The notes: generated by a model from the letters alone, not told the origin. A stretch of DNA of 13,478 nt from an uncultured Verrucomicrobiota bacterium (GCA_937871685.1 CALMOL010000446.1:2315-15792), one strand, 5' to 3'. Shown: positions 6,674 through 13,478, numbered from the stretch's first letter. Numbers and translations are program-made.

Positions 6674-7069
6674 ATGAGCGCGTGCGACGGGCGCGCCGCG
6701 GTGGAACCTTCTGCGATGACAAGCAACGCGAAGCCGGCCGACGAACTGCCCTGGGAGATCGAGCCGACGGAGGCCGCGGCGCTGCTGCGGGCGGGCGAGG
6801 CGCGGATGATCGACGTGCGCGAGCCGGACGAGTGGGCCGTGTGCCGGATCGAGGGCTCGGAATTGCTGCCGCTGGGCCGGGTGGCGGCGGAGGCGGGCGC
6901 GCGGCTGCCGGACCCCGGGGCGCGCATCCTCGTGACGTGCCACCACGGGATGCGCTCGCTCCACGCGGTGCAGTGGCTGCGCGCCCGCGGCTGGGATCGC
7001 GCCCAGAGCGTCGCCGGCGGCGTGGACCGCTGGGCAGAAGAGATTGACCCGGCGATGGCGCGGTATTGA
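6674..7069 (+). CDS. single-domain rhodanese-like protein
   Basis: A 131-residue, probably cytoplasmic, sulfurtransferase-type protein. The rhodanese fold covers about residues 28-126. It includes the MIDVREPDEW segment (45-54), the active-site loop CHHGMRS (89-95) with Cys89 as the persulfide-carrying residue, and GGVDRWAEEIDP (115-126) at the end. The CHHGxRS loop and the final DP resemble the rhodanese domain found at the end of MoeB/ThiF-type proteins, suggesting a sulfur-carrier role; the specific partner is unknown. The start is uncertain. The ATG at 6674 has a perfect AGGTGA 5 bases upstream, but that lies in the heptad repeat, and other starts here do not use Shine-Dalgarno sites. The ATG at 6716 would give 117 residues and a more typical N-terminus. 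GTG at 6659 lies inside the repeat and is unlikely. The link to the kdp genes downstream is only positional. Confidence 0.93.
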   Translation: MSACDGRAAVEPSAMTSNAKPADELPWEIEPTEAAALLRAGEARMIDVREPDEWAVCRIEGSELLPLGRVAAEAGARLPDPGARILVTCHHGMRSLHAVQWLRARGWDRAQSVAGGVDRWAEEIDPAMARY

Positions 7070-7108
7070 GGAGCGGCGGGGGCGCGGGAGGAAGACGGCG
7101 GGCGGATC

Positions 7109-7125
7109 GTTAATGATTTTTTAAC
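7109..7125. promoter_or_regulatory. AT-rich palindrome upstream of kdpA
   Basis: GTTAA (7109-7113) and TTAAC (7121-7125) flank TGATTTT in an island of A and T within very GC-rich DNA, 60 bases before the kdpA start and 39 after the rhodanese stop. It is the only obvious AT-rich segment in the 115-bp gap and is a reasonable place for the kdp promoter or a regulator site. T-rich sequence is known at KdpE sites in Escherichia coli, but no close match to that operator is claimed. Confidence 0.4.
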
Positions 7126-7184
7126 ACCGCGGGTCGGCCTTTTGATTCTCCGGGGGAGCGGGTGGGCCGCAGGCTCCACCTCCC

Positions 7185-8879
7185 ATGAACGCCCGTGACT
7201 GGCTCCAAGTCGGATTCTACCTCGCGCTCCTCGTCGCGCTGACGCCGCCGCTGGGCGCGTTCATGGCGCGGGTGTTTTCCGGCGAACGCCACTTTCTCAC
7301 GGGGCCGCTCGGCTGGCTAGAGAATGGCATCTGCCGCCTCGGCGGCGTGCGCGCGGACGAGGAGATGGGCTGGAAGAAATACTGCGGCGCGCTGATCGCC
7401 TTCAACTTCCTCGGCTTCCTCGCCGTGCTCGCCCTGCATTGCAACCAGTCCTGGCTGCCGCTGAATCCCGAGAAGCTGCCGAACACCTCCTGGCACCTCG
7501 GCTTCAACACGGCGGTGTCGTTCATGACGAACACCAACTGGCAAGCGTATTCCGGCGAGAGCACGCTTTCCTACCTCACGCAGATGCTGGGCCTGGCGGT
7601 GCAGAACTTCGTCTCGGCCGCCACGGGCATCGCGGTGCTCATCGCGCTCATCCGCGGCCTCACGCGGCGCGGCGTGGACCAGCTCGGCTCGTTCTGGGTG
7701 GACCTCACCCGCGCCACCGTCCACGTCCTGCTGCCGCTCTCGCTCGTGCTGGCGCTCGTGCTCGTGTGGCAGGGCGTGCCGCAGACCCTCGACGCCTACG
7801 GCAAGGTGACCGGCCTGGAGGGCGCCGAGCAGATCATCCCGCTCGGGCCGGCCGCCTCGCAGATCGCCATCAAGCAGCTCGGCACCAACGGCGGCGGCTT
7901 CTTCGGCGTGAACTCCGCGCATCCCTTCGAGAACCCCACGCCGCTCTCGAACTTCCTCCAGATGCTTTCCCTGCTGCTGATCCCGGCGGCCCTGACCTAC
8001 ACCTACGGCAAGATGATCGGCCGCCTGCGCGAGGGCTGGGTGATCTTCGCCGTGATGATGGCGCTGCTCGTCGTCGGATTTTCCATGTCGTGGGAGGCCG
8101 AGGCGATGCGCAACTCGGCCGTGCCCGGCCTCGCCGCGAACATGGAGGGCAAGGAGGTGCGCCTCGGCGTGACGAATTCCGTCCTGTGGTCCGTGGCCAC
8201 CACGGCCGCCTCGAACGGCTCGGTCAACGCGATGCACGATTCCCTCACGCCGCTGTCCGGCGGCGTGGCGCTCTTCAACCTGATGCTCGGCGAGATCGTC
8301 TTCGGCGGCGTCGGCGCGGGCCTCTACGGAATGCTGCTCTTCGTCATCCTGGCGGTCTTCCTCGCCGGCCTGATGGTCGGCCGCACGCCCGAGTATCTCG
8401 GCAAGAAGATCGAGGCGCGCGACATCATTCTCACCGCCGTGGGCCTGCTCGTGCCCGGCGCGGTGCTCCTTGTCGGCGCCGCCGTCTCGTGCGTGACCGA
8501 GGCCGGCCTCGCGGGCCTCGCCAACAACGGTCCGCACGGCTTCACGGAAATCCTCTACGCGTGGTCGAGCGCCGCGAACAACAACGGCTCCGCGTTCGGC
8601 GGCCTCACGGTCAACACGCCCTTCTACAACTACGGCCTCGGGCTCGCGATGCTCATCGGCCGCTTCGCCGTGATCATCCCCGTGCTGGCCGTGGCCGGCT
8701 CGCTGGCGCGCAAGAAAATCTCGCCGCCCTCGCCCGGCACCTTCCCCACCGACGGGGCCACCTTCGCGGTGCTGCTGGTCGCCGTGATCTTGATTGTCGG
8801 CGCCCTGAACCACTTCCCGGCCCTCTGCCTGGGCCCGATCGTCGAGCACTTCCTGATGCTCGACGGGCGCACGTTCTGA
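7185..8879 (+). CDS. kdpA: potassium-transporting ATPase subunit A (KdpA)
   Basis: The potassium-binding, channel-like subunit of the KdpFABC pump, which imports K+ with high affinity when external potassium is scarce. At 564 residues it has the normal family length. It is strongly hydrophobic throughout, with about ten membrane helices expected. All four selectivity-filter loops are visible: TNTNWQ (115-120), TNGGGFFGVN (234-243), TAASNGSVN (340-348) and SSAANNNGSAFGG (461-473). Conserved HPFENPTPLSN (246-256) and GEIVFGGVGAGLYGML (369-384) are also present. The ATG at 7185 begins MNARDWLQVGFYLALL, a suitable first helix; no Shine-Dalgarno sequence precedes it, only CACCTCCC. It is the first gene of kdpABC, and kdpB begins 58 bases after its stop. 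No kdpF-like small hydrophobic reading frame was noticed upstream. Confidence 0.98.
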   Translation: MNARDWLQVGFYLALLVALTPPLGAFMARVFSGERHFLTGPLGWLENGICRLGGVRADEEMGWKKYCGALIAFNFLGFLAVLALHCNQSWLPLNPEKLPNTSWHLGFNTAVSFMTNTNWQAYSGESTLSYLTQMLGLAVQNFVSAATGIAVLIALIRGLTRRGVDQLGSFWVDLTRATVHVLLPLSLVLALVLVWQGVPQTLDAYGKVTGLEGAEQIIPLGPAASQIAIKQLGTNGGGFFGVNSAHPFENPTPLSNFLQMLSLLLIPAALTYTYGKMIGRLREGWVIFAVMMALLVVGFSMSWEAEAMRNSAVPGLAANMEGKEVRLGVTNSVLWSVATTAASNGSVNAMHDSLTPLSGGVALFNLMLGEIVFGGVGAGLYGMLLFVILAVFLAGLMVGRTPEYLGKKIEARDIILTAVGLLVPGAVLLVGAAVSCVTEAGLAGLANNGPHGFTEILYAWSSAANNNGSAFGGLTVNTPFYNYGLGLAMLIGRFAVIIPVLAVAGSLARKKISPPSPGTFPTDGATFAVLLVAVILIVGALNHFPALCLGPIVEHFLMLDGRTF

Positions 8880-8890
8880 GGGCCGCACCC

Positions 8891-8926
8891 ATAGGTCATA
8901 TACGTCCTATAGGACATATACGTCCC
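8891..8926. repeat. 18-bp tandem repeat between kdpA and kdpB
   Basis: ATAGGTCATATACGTCCT (8891-8908) is followed at once by ATAGGACATATACGTCCC (8909-8926); 16 of 18 bases agree. Each copy also splits into two 9-base units of the form ATASGNCMY, giving four units in a row. The junction holds a perfect 12-base palindrome, GTCCTATAGGAC (8904-8915). The block fills most of the 58-base gap between the two genes and is far more AT-rich than its surroundings. Confidence 0.85.
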
Positions 8927-8937
8927 ATCTGATTCCC

Positions 8938-11016
8938 ATGCCCACCTCCTCGGCCTTCGACCCCAAGCTCCTCCGGCCCGCCGTCATCGCGGCGTTCCGC
9001 AAGCTCGACCCGCGCGAGCAATGGCGGAACCCGGTGATGTTCGTGGTCTTCCTCGGCTCGATCGTCACCACGGTCATCACCGCGATCGAGCCCACCTCAT
9101 TCAATCTCCAGGTCACGCTCTGGCTCTGGTTCACGGTGCTCTTCGCGAACTTCGCCGAGGCCGTCGCCGAGGGCCGCGGCAAGGCTCAGGCCGACACGCT
9201 CCGCAAGGCGCGCACCGTCACCGCCGCGCGCCGCCTCGTGCCCGGCGGCGGGGGCGGCGAGGAAAAGGCCTCCGCCGCCGAGCTGCGCAAAGGCGACCAC
9301 GTCGTCTGCGAGGCCGGCGACGTGATCCCCGCCGACGGCGATGTCGTCGAGGGCATCGCCAGCGTGGACGAATCCGCCATCACCGGCGAGTCCGCGCCCG
9401 TCATCCGCGAGAGCGGCGGCGACCGCTCCGCCGTCACCGGCGGCACGCGCGTGCTGAGCGACCGCATCGTCATCCGCATCACCAGCGAGCCGGGCCAGAC
9501 ATTCCTCGACCGCATGATCGCCATGGTCGAGGGCGCCTCCCGCCAGCGCACGCCGAACGAGATCGCCCTCGGCATCCTCCTCGTCGCGCTCACGTTGATC
9601 TTCCTGCTCGTCGTCGCCACGCTGCCCTTCTTCGGCGCCTATAGCTCCAAGGCCTCCGGCGGCGCGGGCATCAACACGAGCATCCCCGTGCTCGTCGCGC
9701 TGCTCGTTTGTCTGATCCCGACGACCATCGGCGGCCTCCTGTCCGCCATCGGCATCTCGGGCATCGACCGCCTCGTGCGCCGCAACGTCCTCGCCACCTC
9801 CGGCCGCGCCGTCGAGGCCGCCGGCGACATCGACGTGCTTCTGCTCGACAAGACCGGCACCATCACGCTCGGCAATCGCCAGGCCGCCGCCTTTTTGCCC
9901 GCGCCCGGCGTCGCCGAGCGCGACCTCGCCGAGGCCGCGCAACTCTCCTCGCTCGCCGACGAGACGCCCGAAGGCCGCTCCATCGTGGTGCTCGCGAAGG
10001 AAAAGTTCGACCTCCGCGCCCGCGACGTGGCCGCGATGCAGGCCGCGCTCGTCCCCTTCACCGCGCAAACGCGCATGAGCGGCCTCGACCTGCCCGCCGC
10101 GGGCGGCGCGCCCGCGCGCAAGATCCGCAAGGGCGCAGCCGACAGCGTGAAGCGCTGGATCGAAGCCGCGGGCGGCACGTTCCCGACCGCCGTCGCGCGC
10201 GCCGTGGACGAGGTTTCGAAGGCTGGCGGCACCCCGCTCGTCGTGGCCGACGGCGCGCAGGCCCTCGGCGTGGTGCACCTCAAGGACGTGGTCAAGGGCG
10301 GCATCCGCGAGCGCTTCGCCCAGCTCCGCGCGATGGGCATCAAGACCGTGATGATCACCGGCGACAACGCCGTGACCGCCGCCGCCATCGCCGCCGAGGC
10401 CGGCGTGGACGACTTCATGGCGCAGGCCACCCCCGAGGACAAGCTGCGCCGCATCCGCGAGGAGCAGGCCGGCGGCCGCCTCGTGGCCATGACCGGCGAT
10501 GGCACCAACGACGCGCCCGCCCTCGCCCAGGCCGACGTGGGCGTGGCCATGAACACCGGCACCCAGGCCGCCCGCGAGGCCGGCAACATGGTCGATCTCG
10601 ACTCCAACCCCACCAAGCTCATCGAGGTGGTCGAGATCGGGAAGCAGCTCCTCATGACCCGCGGGGCGCTCACCACCTTCTCCATCGCCAACGACGTGGC
10701 GAAATACTTCGCCATCCTGCCCGCGATGTTCGGCGCGCTCTACGCCGCGGCCGGCGCGGCGCACGGCCCCATGTGGGCGCTGAACATCATGCGCCTCCAC
10801 TCCCCCTCGAGCGCCATCCTCTCGGCGGTGATCTTCAACGCGCTGGTCATCGTGGCGCTGATCCCGCTGGCCCTGCGCGGCGTGGCCTACCGCGCCGAGG
10901 GCGCCGCGTCCGTGCTCCTGCGCAACCTCGTCCTCTACGGCGGCGGCGGCGTCGTCGTGCCCTTCATCGGCATCAAGCTCATCGATCTCGGCCTCGTCGC
11001 TCTCCGTCTGGTTTAG
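8938..11016 (+). CDS. kdpB: potassium-transporting ATPase subunit B (KdpB), P-type ATPase
   Basis: The catalytic subunit of KdpFABC, a P-type (P1A) ATPase of 692 residues, normal for the family. The phosphorylation motif DKTGT begins at Asp304. The actuator motif TGES is at 149-152; its serine corresponds to the Escherichia coli residue whose phosphorylation inhibits the pump, so that control could operate here. The membrane motif IPTTIGGLLSAIGI lies at about 260-273. The nucleotide domain has FTAQTRMSG (374-382) and a KGA (398-400). TGDN is at 474-477 and the hinge TGDGTNDAPAL at 519-529. Asp586 and Lys589, in NDVAKYFAILPA, match the coupling residues of the fifth helix. The ATG at 8938 lacks a Shine-Dalgarno sequence. 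A start further in would lose the first helices. It sits between kdpA and kdpC, with repeats in both gaps. Confidence 0.98.
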   Translation: MPTSSAFDPKLLRPAVIAAFRKLDPREQWRNPVMFVVFLGSIVTTVITAIEPTSFNLQVTLWLWFTVLFANFAEAVAEGRGKAQADTLRKARTVTAARRLVPGGGGGEEKASAAELRKGDHVVCEAGDVIPADGDVVEGIASVDESAITGESAPVIRESGGDRSAVTGGTRVLSDRIVIRITSEPGQTFLDRMIAMVEGASRQRTPNEIALGILLVALTLIFLLVVATLPFFGAYSSKASGGAGINTSIPVLVALLVCLIPTTIGGLLSAIGISGIDRLVRRNVLATSGRAVEAAGDIDVLLLDKTGTITLGNRQAAAFLPAPGVAERDLAEAAQLSSLADETPEGRSIVVLAKEKFDLRARDVAAMQAALVPFTAQTRMSGLDLPAAGGAPARKIRKGAADSVKRWIEAAGGTFPTAVARAVDEVSKAGGTPLVVADGAQALGVVHLKDVVKGGIRERFAQLRAMGIKTVMITGDNAVTAAAIAAEAGVDDFMAQATPEDKLRRIREEQAGGRLVAMTGDGTNDAPALAQADVGVAMNTGTQAAREAGNMVDLDSNPTKLIEVVEIGKQLLMTRGALTTFSIANDVAKYFAILPAMFGALYAAAGAAHGPMWALNIMRLHSPSSAILSAVIFNALVIVALIPLALRGVAYRAEGAASVLLRNLVLYGGGGVVVPFIGIKLIDLGLVALRLV

Positions 11017-11041
11017 CCACGGAGGCACGGATAACACGGAG
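11016..11041 (+). repeat. CACGGAG-type intergenic repeat, forward copy (kdpB-kdpC gap)
   Basis: GCCACGGAGGC (11016-11026), then ACGGATAA and CACGGAG, giving CACGGA at 11018, 11026 and 11035 with a period of 8-9 bases. It starts on the last base of the kdpB stop codon and fills most of the 43-base gap. From general memory, phrases of this type recur in intergenic DNA of many bacterial genomes. The same core, inverted, lies after kdpC. Confidence 0.7.
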
Positions 11042-11059
11042 TCCTTTCTTTCAATCGTC

Positions 11060-11635
11060 ATGAGCATTTTCCTTCCCGCCATTCGCATCCTTCTCGCGCT
11101 CACGCTGCTGACCGGCGTGGTGTATCCGCTCGTCGTCACCGGTGCGGCGCGCGTCCTTTTCCCGCGCCAGGCTACGGGCAGCGTGGTCGAGGCCGGCGGC
11201 AAGGCCGTTGGCTCCGAACTGCTCGCCCAGCCCTTCGCCGATCCGAAATACTTCCTCCCGCGTCCCTCGGCGTCCGATCCCGCTTACGCCACCATCGCCT
11301 CCGGCGCGAGCAACCTCGGTCCCACGGCCGAGAAGCAGCAGAAGGCCGTCGCCGAGCGCGCCGTCGCGTTGCGCGAGCGCTTCGGGGTCGGCCCGGAGGT
11401 GGCCCTGCCGGCCGACCTTCTCACCGCCTCCGGCTCCGGCCTCGACCCGCACCTCTCGCCCGAGGCCGCGCGCTTTCAAATCGCCGCTGTCGCCAAGGCC
11501 CGGGGCTTCGACGCCGGGAAGACCCAGCGCCTGCGCGAGATCGTCGATGCATCGGTCGAGTCGCCGCAGCTCGGCTTTCTCGGCGATCCGCGCGTCAACG
11601 TGCTGCGCCTGAATCTCGCCCTCGACCGCCTGTAA
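11060..11635 (+). CDS. kdpC: potassium-transporting ATPase subunit C (KdpC)
   Basis: The accessory subunit of the Kdp pump, thought to stabilise the KdpA-KdpB contact and raise ATP affinity. It has 191 residues, typical length. There is one N-terminal membrane helix (about 8-30, RILLALTLLTGVVYPLVVTGAA). Family motifs appear in order: GSELLAQPF (51-59), FLPRPSA (65-71), SGASNLGP (81-88), SGSGLDPHLSPEAA (124-137), and the C-terminal VNVLRLNLALD (179-189). The usual GSxLIGQ is slightly altered to GSELLAQ. The ATG at 11060 lacks a Shine-Dalgarno sequence. The gene lies 43 bases after kdpB, and CACGGAG-type repeats flank it on both sides. Assignment is secure from the SGSGLDPHLSP motif and the position. 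Confidence 0.98.
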   Translation: MSIFLPAIRILLALTLLTGVVYPLVVTGAARVLFPRQATGSVVEAGGKAVGSELLAQPFADPKYFLPRPSASDPAYATIASGASNLGPTAEKQQKAVAERAVALRERFGVGPEVALPADLLTASGSGLDPHLSPEAARFQIAAVAKARGFDAGKTQRLREIVDASVESPQLGFLGDPRVNVLRLNLALDRL

Positions 11636-11655
11636 ACGCGAATTCCCCCCGATCC

Positions 11656-11683
11656 GCCTCCGTGGCCTCCGCGCCTCCGTGGC
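11656..11683 (-). repeat. CACGGAG-type intergenic repeat, inverted copy (after kdpC)
   Basis: GCCTCCGTGGC occurs at 11656-11666 and again at 11673-11683, 17 bases apart. Read on the minus strand this is GCCACGGAGGC, the same 11-base core found at 11016-11026 before kdpC. The repeat covers the GTG at 11679, one possible but unlikely start for the next gene. Confidence 0.7.
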
Positions 11684-11711
11684 TGATCCCGTCCACCCTG
11701 CCTTTCCGTCC

Positions 11712-13235
11712 ATGAATGAGGCTCCCTTCGTCTTCGTCATCCCGACCTACCGCCTGCGCGACGTGTCCGCGGCGGTGTCGGCCTACGACGAGCACTTCCG
11801 CCACAATGGCCACTCGTTGCCGATGATGGTGTTCGACGACTCGACACTCGCGAACCACGACAAGTATTTCTCCCTCCTCGAGCAGATCGAGACCGCGAAC
11901 GACCTCTTCTACGTCGGCCCGCGCGAGAAGGAGGAGTTCATCGCCTTCCTCTGCCGCCACCTGCGCGACCGCCGGCTCGACTCGCTCGTGCGCAACCTCT
12001 TCCGCCCCTCCTACGGCGGGAACCGCAACTTCACGCTCATCTACACGCTTGGCCAGATGATGATGTCGTCCGACGACGACATGAGGCCGGAGGCGATCAT
12101 CGAGGACTCGCCCGAGTCGCTCGCGCCCGGCGAGGTCTCGCGCGGCAAGCTCATCCGCCCCGGCGACGCCGGCCACACGCTCAAGTCCTACGACCTGCTC
12201 GCCGCTTTCAAGGAGGTGATCGGCCGCCGCGTCGCCGACGTGCCCGCGAATTTCCTTCGCGGCGCGCACCTCGTGGACTCCGCGATGGACCTGGAGACCA
12301 ACGCCTCCAAGGGCTACTCGCGCGCCAACGCGCTCTCGCTCGCCCCCGGCCCGATTTCTCCCTCCGCCGTCGTGAAGGTCGCGCAAACCTTCCGCACCGG
12401 CACCGACGACGTGGACGCCATCGACTTCGCCCGCCTCTTCCTCGCGAACGACGCCCAGCGCCAGCCCGACGACCTCAACGACCTCTACATGCTCGTCAAC
12501 TTCCGGCCCGCCGTGACGGACCGGAACTGGCGCATCGACTGCGGCGTGGCCGCCTACGACAACCGCCTCGGCCTGCCGCCGTTCTTCCCCACGCGCCTGC
12601 GCTTTGAGGACTACATCTACCGCCTGTGGGTGCAGCAGAAGGGCGTGGCCGCCGCGCACGTGGACGCCGCCCAGCGCCACACGAAGAACAACTACATGCG
12701 CAACCCGCTGGCCGCGGAAATCTTTAACGAGGAGATCGCCAACCTCCTCAAGCGAAAGCTCAAGGACTCCGTCCGCCGCATGGACGACCTCACCGTTTCC
12801 TTCGGCTACGGCGGCGAGGTCACGCACGCCGACACCGAGGAAACGCTCGGCCGCATTCGCGCCATTCACGCGGAGGCCGTGGCCGTCGCCGCGCGCACGA
12901 AGGATCCCGAGCGCCGGCAGGCCGTGGAAGTCTTCGCCGCGAACCTCGCCAAGTCGTTCTACGGCTTCGAGTCAGACTTCTTCCAGCAGAACGTGTCGCG
13001 CATCGTGGACGACGTCCTTTCGCAGATCTACGCGAGCCTGGAGCTGTGGCCCCGCCTCGTGGAGATCTGCTTCTTCCGCCGCCACCGCCGCGAGTTTCCG
13101 ATGCTGCGCGTGCGCAATCGCCGGCCCCGCCGCGGCCGGGGAACGACTCCCGCGGCGGCCGCCTCGGATGCCTTCACACCCGCGCGCCGGGGCGAGGCGC
13201 CGGTGTTCTCCATCGTGCCGCCGCCCGCGGCCTAG
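11712..13235 (+). CDS. GT-A-fold glycosyltransferase-like protein downstream of kdpC
   Basis: A 507-residue protein that looks like a glycosyltransferase of the GT-A (GT2-like) type, which moves a sugar from a nucleotide-sugar to an acceptor. Supporting features in order: VIPTY near the N-terminus (9-13), a FDD at 41-43, GGNRNFTLIYTLG (102-114), and a metal-binding DDDMRP (121-126) in the place of the DxD motif. RFEDY (297-301) follows and resembles the ED base motif, with HVDAAQRHTKN (316-326) next. The last 110 residues are helical and basic, ending in a Pro/Ala-rich tail; they match nothing I know. There is no signal peptide or membrane helix. The ATG at 11712 is preferred because the upstream GTG at 11679 lies inside an intergenic repeat. 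It follows kdpC by 76 bases, but no function in potassium uptake is implied by its sequence. Donor and acceptor are unknown. Confidence 0.85.
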   Translation: MNEAPFVFVIPTYRLRDVSAAVSAYDEHFRHNGHSLPMMVFDDSTLANHDKYFSLLEQIETANDLFYVGPREKEEFIAFLCRHLRDRRLDSLVRNLFRPSYGGNRNFTLIYTLGQMMMSSDDDMRPEAIIEDSPESLAPGEVSRGKLIRPGDAGHTLKSYDLLAAFKEVIGRRVADVPANFLRGAHLVDSAMDLETNASKGYSRANALSLAPGPISPSAVVKVAQTFRTGTDDVDAIDFARLFLANDAQRQPDDLNDLYMLVNFRPAVTDRNWRIDCGVAAYDNRLGLPPFFPTRLRFEDYIYRLWVQQKGVAAAHVDAAQRHTKNNYMRNPLAAEIFNEEIANLLKRKLKDSVRRMDDLTVSFGYGGEVTHADTEETLGRIRAIHAEAVAVAARTKDPERRQAVEVFAANLAKSFYGFESDFFQQNVSRIVDDVLSQIYASLELWPRLVEICFFRRHRREFPMLRVRNRRPRRGRGTTPAAAASDAFTPARRGEAPVFSIVPPPAA

Positions 13236-13478
13236 CGCTCGACCCTCATGAAGGATGCCCCCCGGGCTCGCGACCAACCTGCGCGCGCGCCGCTTCTTCT
13301 TCGGCTGGTCCTGGCCCGGCGGCGCGCAGCCCGCCGCGCAGCATCCATCACGCCGCCTGCCGCCGATGGGCCCGCCGCGCCTCCTCCGCCGGTGGCTGCC
13401 AGCGCCGTGGAAGGCGACGGCCCGGGCAGAGCCCTTTCCAAGAATTTCTCCCGACCTCACCCCATGCCTAGTCCCTCC
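13236..13478 (+). other. right-end region without a confident gene; possible next start at 13464
   Basis: All three plus-strand frames are open for most of this stretch because GC content is extreme, so length alone says nothing. ATG at 13248 opens a frame rich in Arg, Ala and Pro that runs to the window edge in the same frame as the ATG at 13464 (MPSPS). ATG at 13255 opens another frame (MPPGLATNLRARRFFFGWSW) with more coding-like third positions for the first 30 codons, but then it degrades. The likeliest reading is an intergenic gap followed by a new gene beginning at 13464. Since kdpD often follows kdpC in other bacteria, it is a candidate for what lies beyond; the 15 bases available cannot show this. 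Confidence 0.3.

Noticed and set aside
7317..8888. 523-codon minus-strand frame opposite kdpA
   Set aside because: Antisense of clear KdpA; His/Glu/Arg-rich composition typical of reversed membrane-protein codons.
9097..11202. 701-codon minus-strand frame opposite kdpB
   Set aside because: Antisense of KdpB with all P-type ATPase motifs on the plus strand; the reverse frame is Gly/His/Asp-rich and runs on into kdpC.
11679..11711. GTG at 11679 as start of the glycosyltransferase-like gene
   Set aside because: It lies inside the CACGGAG-type repeat, and the added 11 residues precede the natural VIPTY-containing N-terminus.
11595..12869. 424-codon minus-strand frame opposite the glycosyltransferase-like gene
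   Set aside because: Its Val/Glu/Gly-rich composition is what antisense of GC-rich codons gives, and it crosses the kdpC end and the repeat; the plus frame has ordered motifs.
1..13478. CRISPR array, tRNA, rRNA, transposase or phage genes
   Set aside because: No regularly spaced repeat with unique spacers, no recognisable RNA gene, and no recombinase or transposase motif was seen on either strand.

Overview
The window is GC-rich, densely coding bacterial chromosome. I think it comes from a member of the Verrucomicrobiota. The best clue is a 143-residue protein at 2495-2926 that I recognise as the Minf_1886 family, a conserved hypothetical family largely confined to Verrucomicrobia and Planctomycetes. 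Two other traits fit: near-absence of Shine-Dalgarno sequences, with starts preceded by pyrimidine-rich leaders, and several kinds of short intergenic repeat. The genus cannot be told from this sequence alone.

Left half, minus strand (1-5841), listed in order of transcription: an FmdB-family zinc-ribbon protein; a membrane-anchored double zinc-ribbon protein of unknown function; a secreted protein that looks like a metallopeptidase whose HExxH motif has decayed to TELAF; a very small one-helix membrane protein; the Minf_1886 family protein; and a two-domain M16 (pitrilysin/insulinase-like) zinc peptidase that runs off the left edge. A 133-bp palindromic REPIN-like element lies between the last two genes.

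Right half, plus strand (5972-13235): an L,D-transpeptidase with a lipoprotein-like signal peptide, a small single-domain rhodanese, then kdpA, kdpB and kdpC, which form the high-affinity ATP-driven potassium pump, and finally a 507-residue GT-A-fold glycosyltransferase-like protein. kdpF is not seen, and the sensor-regulator pair kdpD/kdpE is not inside the window. The last 243 bases have no gene I can call with confidence; a start codon at 13464 may open the next gene.

The two halves diverge from a 130-bp region in which both start codons are preceded by the same CGATCCC motif. The intergenic gaps of the right half hold three short repeat families: a GTGARAR heptad array before the rhodanese gene, an 18-bp tandem repeat between kdpA and kdpB, and CACGGAG-type repeats in opposite orientation on each side of kdpC. 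No RNA gene, CRISPR array, transposase or phage gene was seen. I found no complete new defence or metabolic system. The most unusual items are the decayed peptidase, the glycosyltransferase-like gene behind kdpC, and the repeat families.
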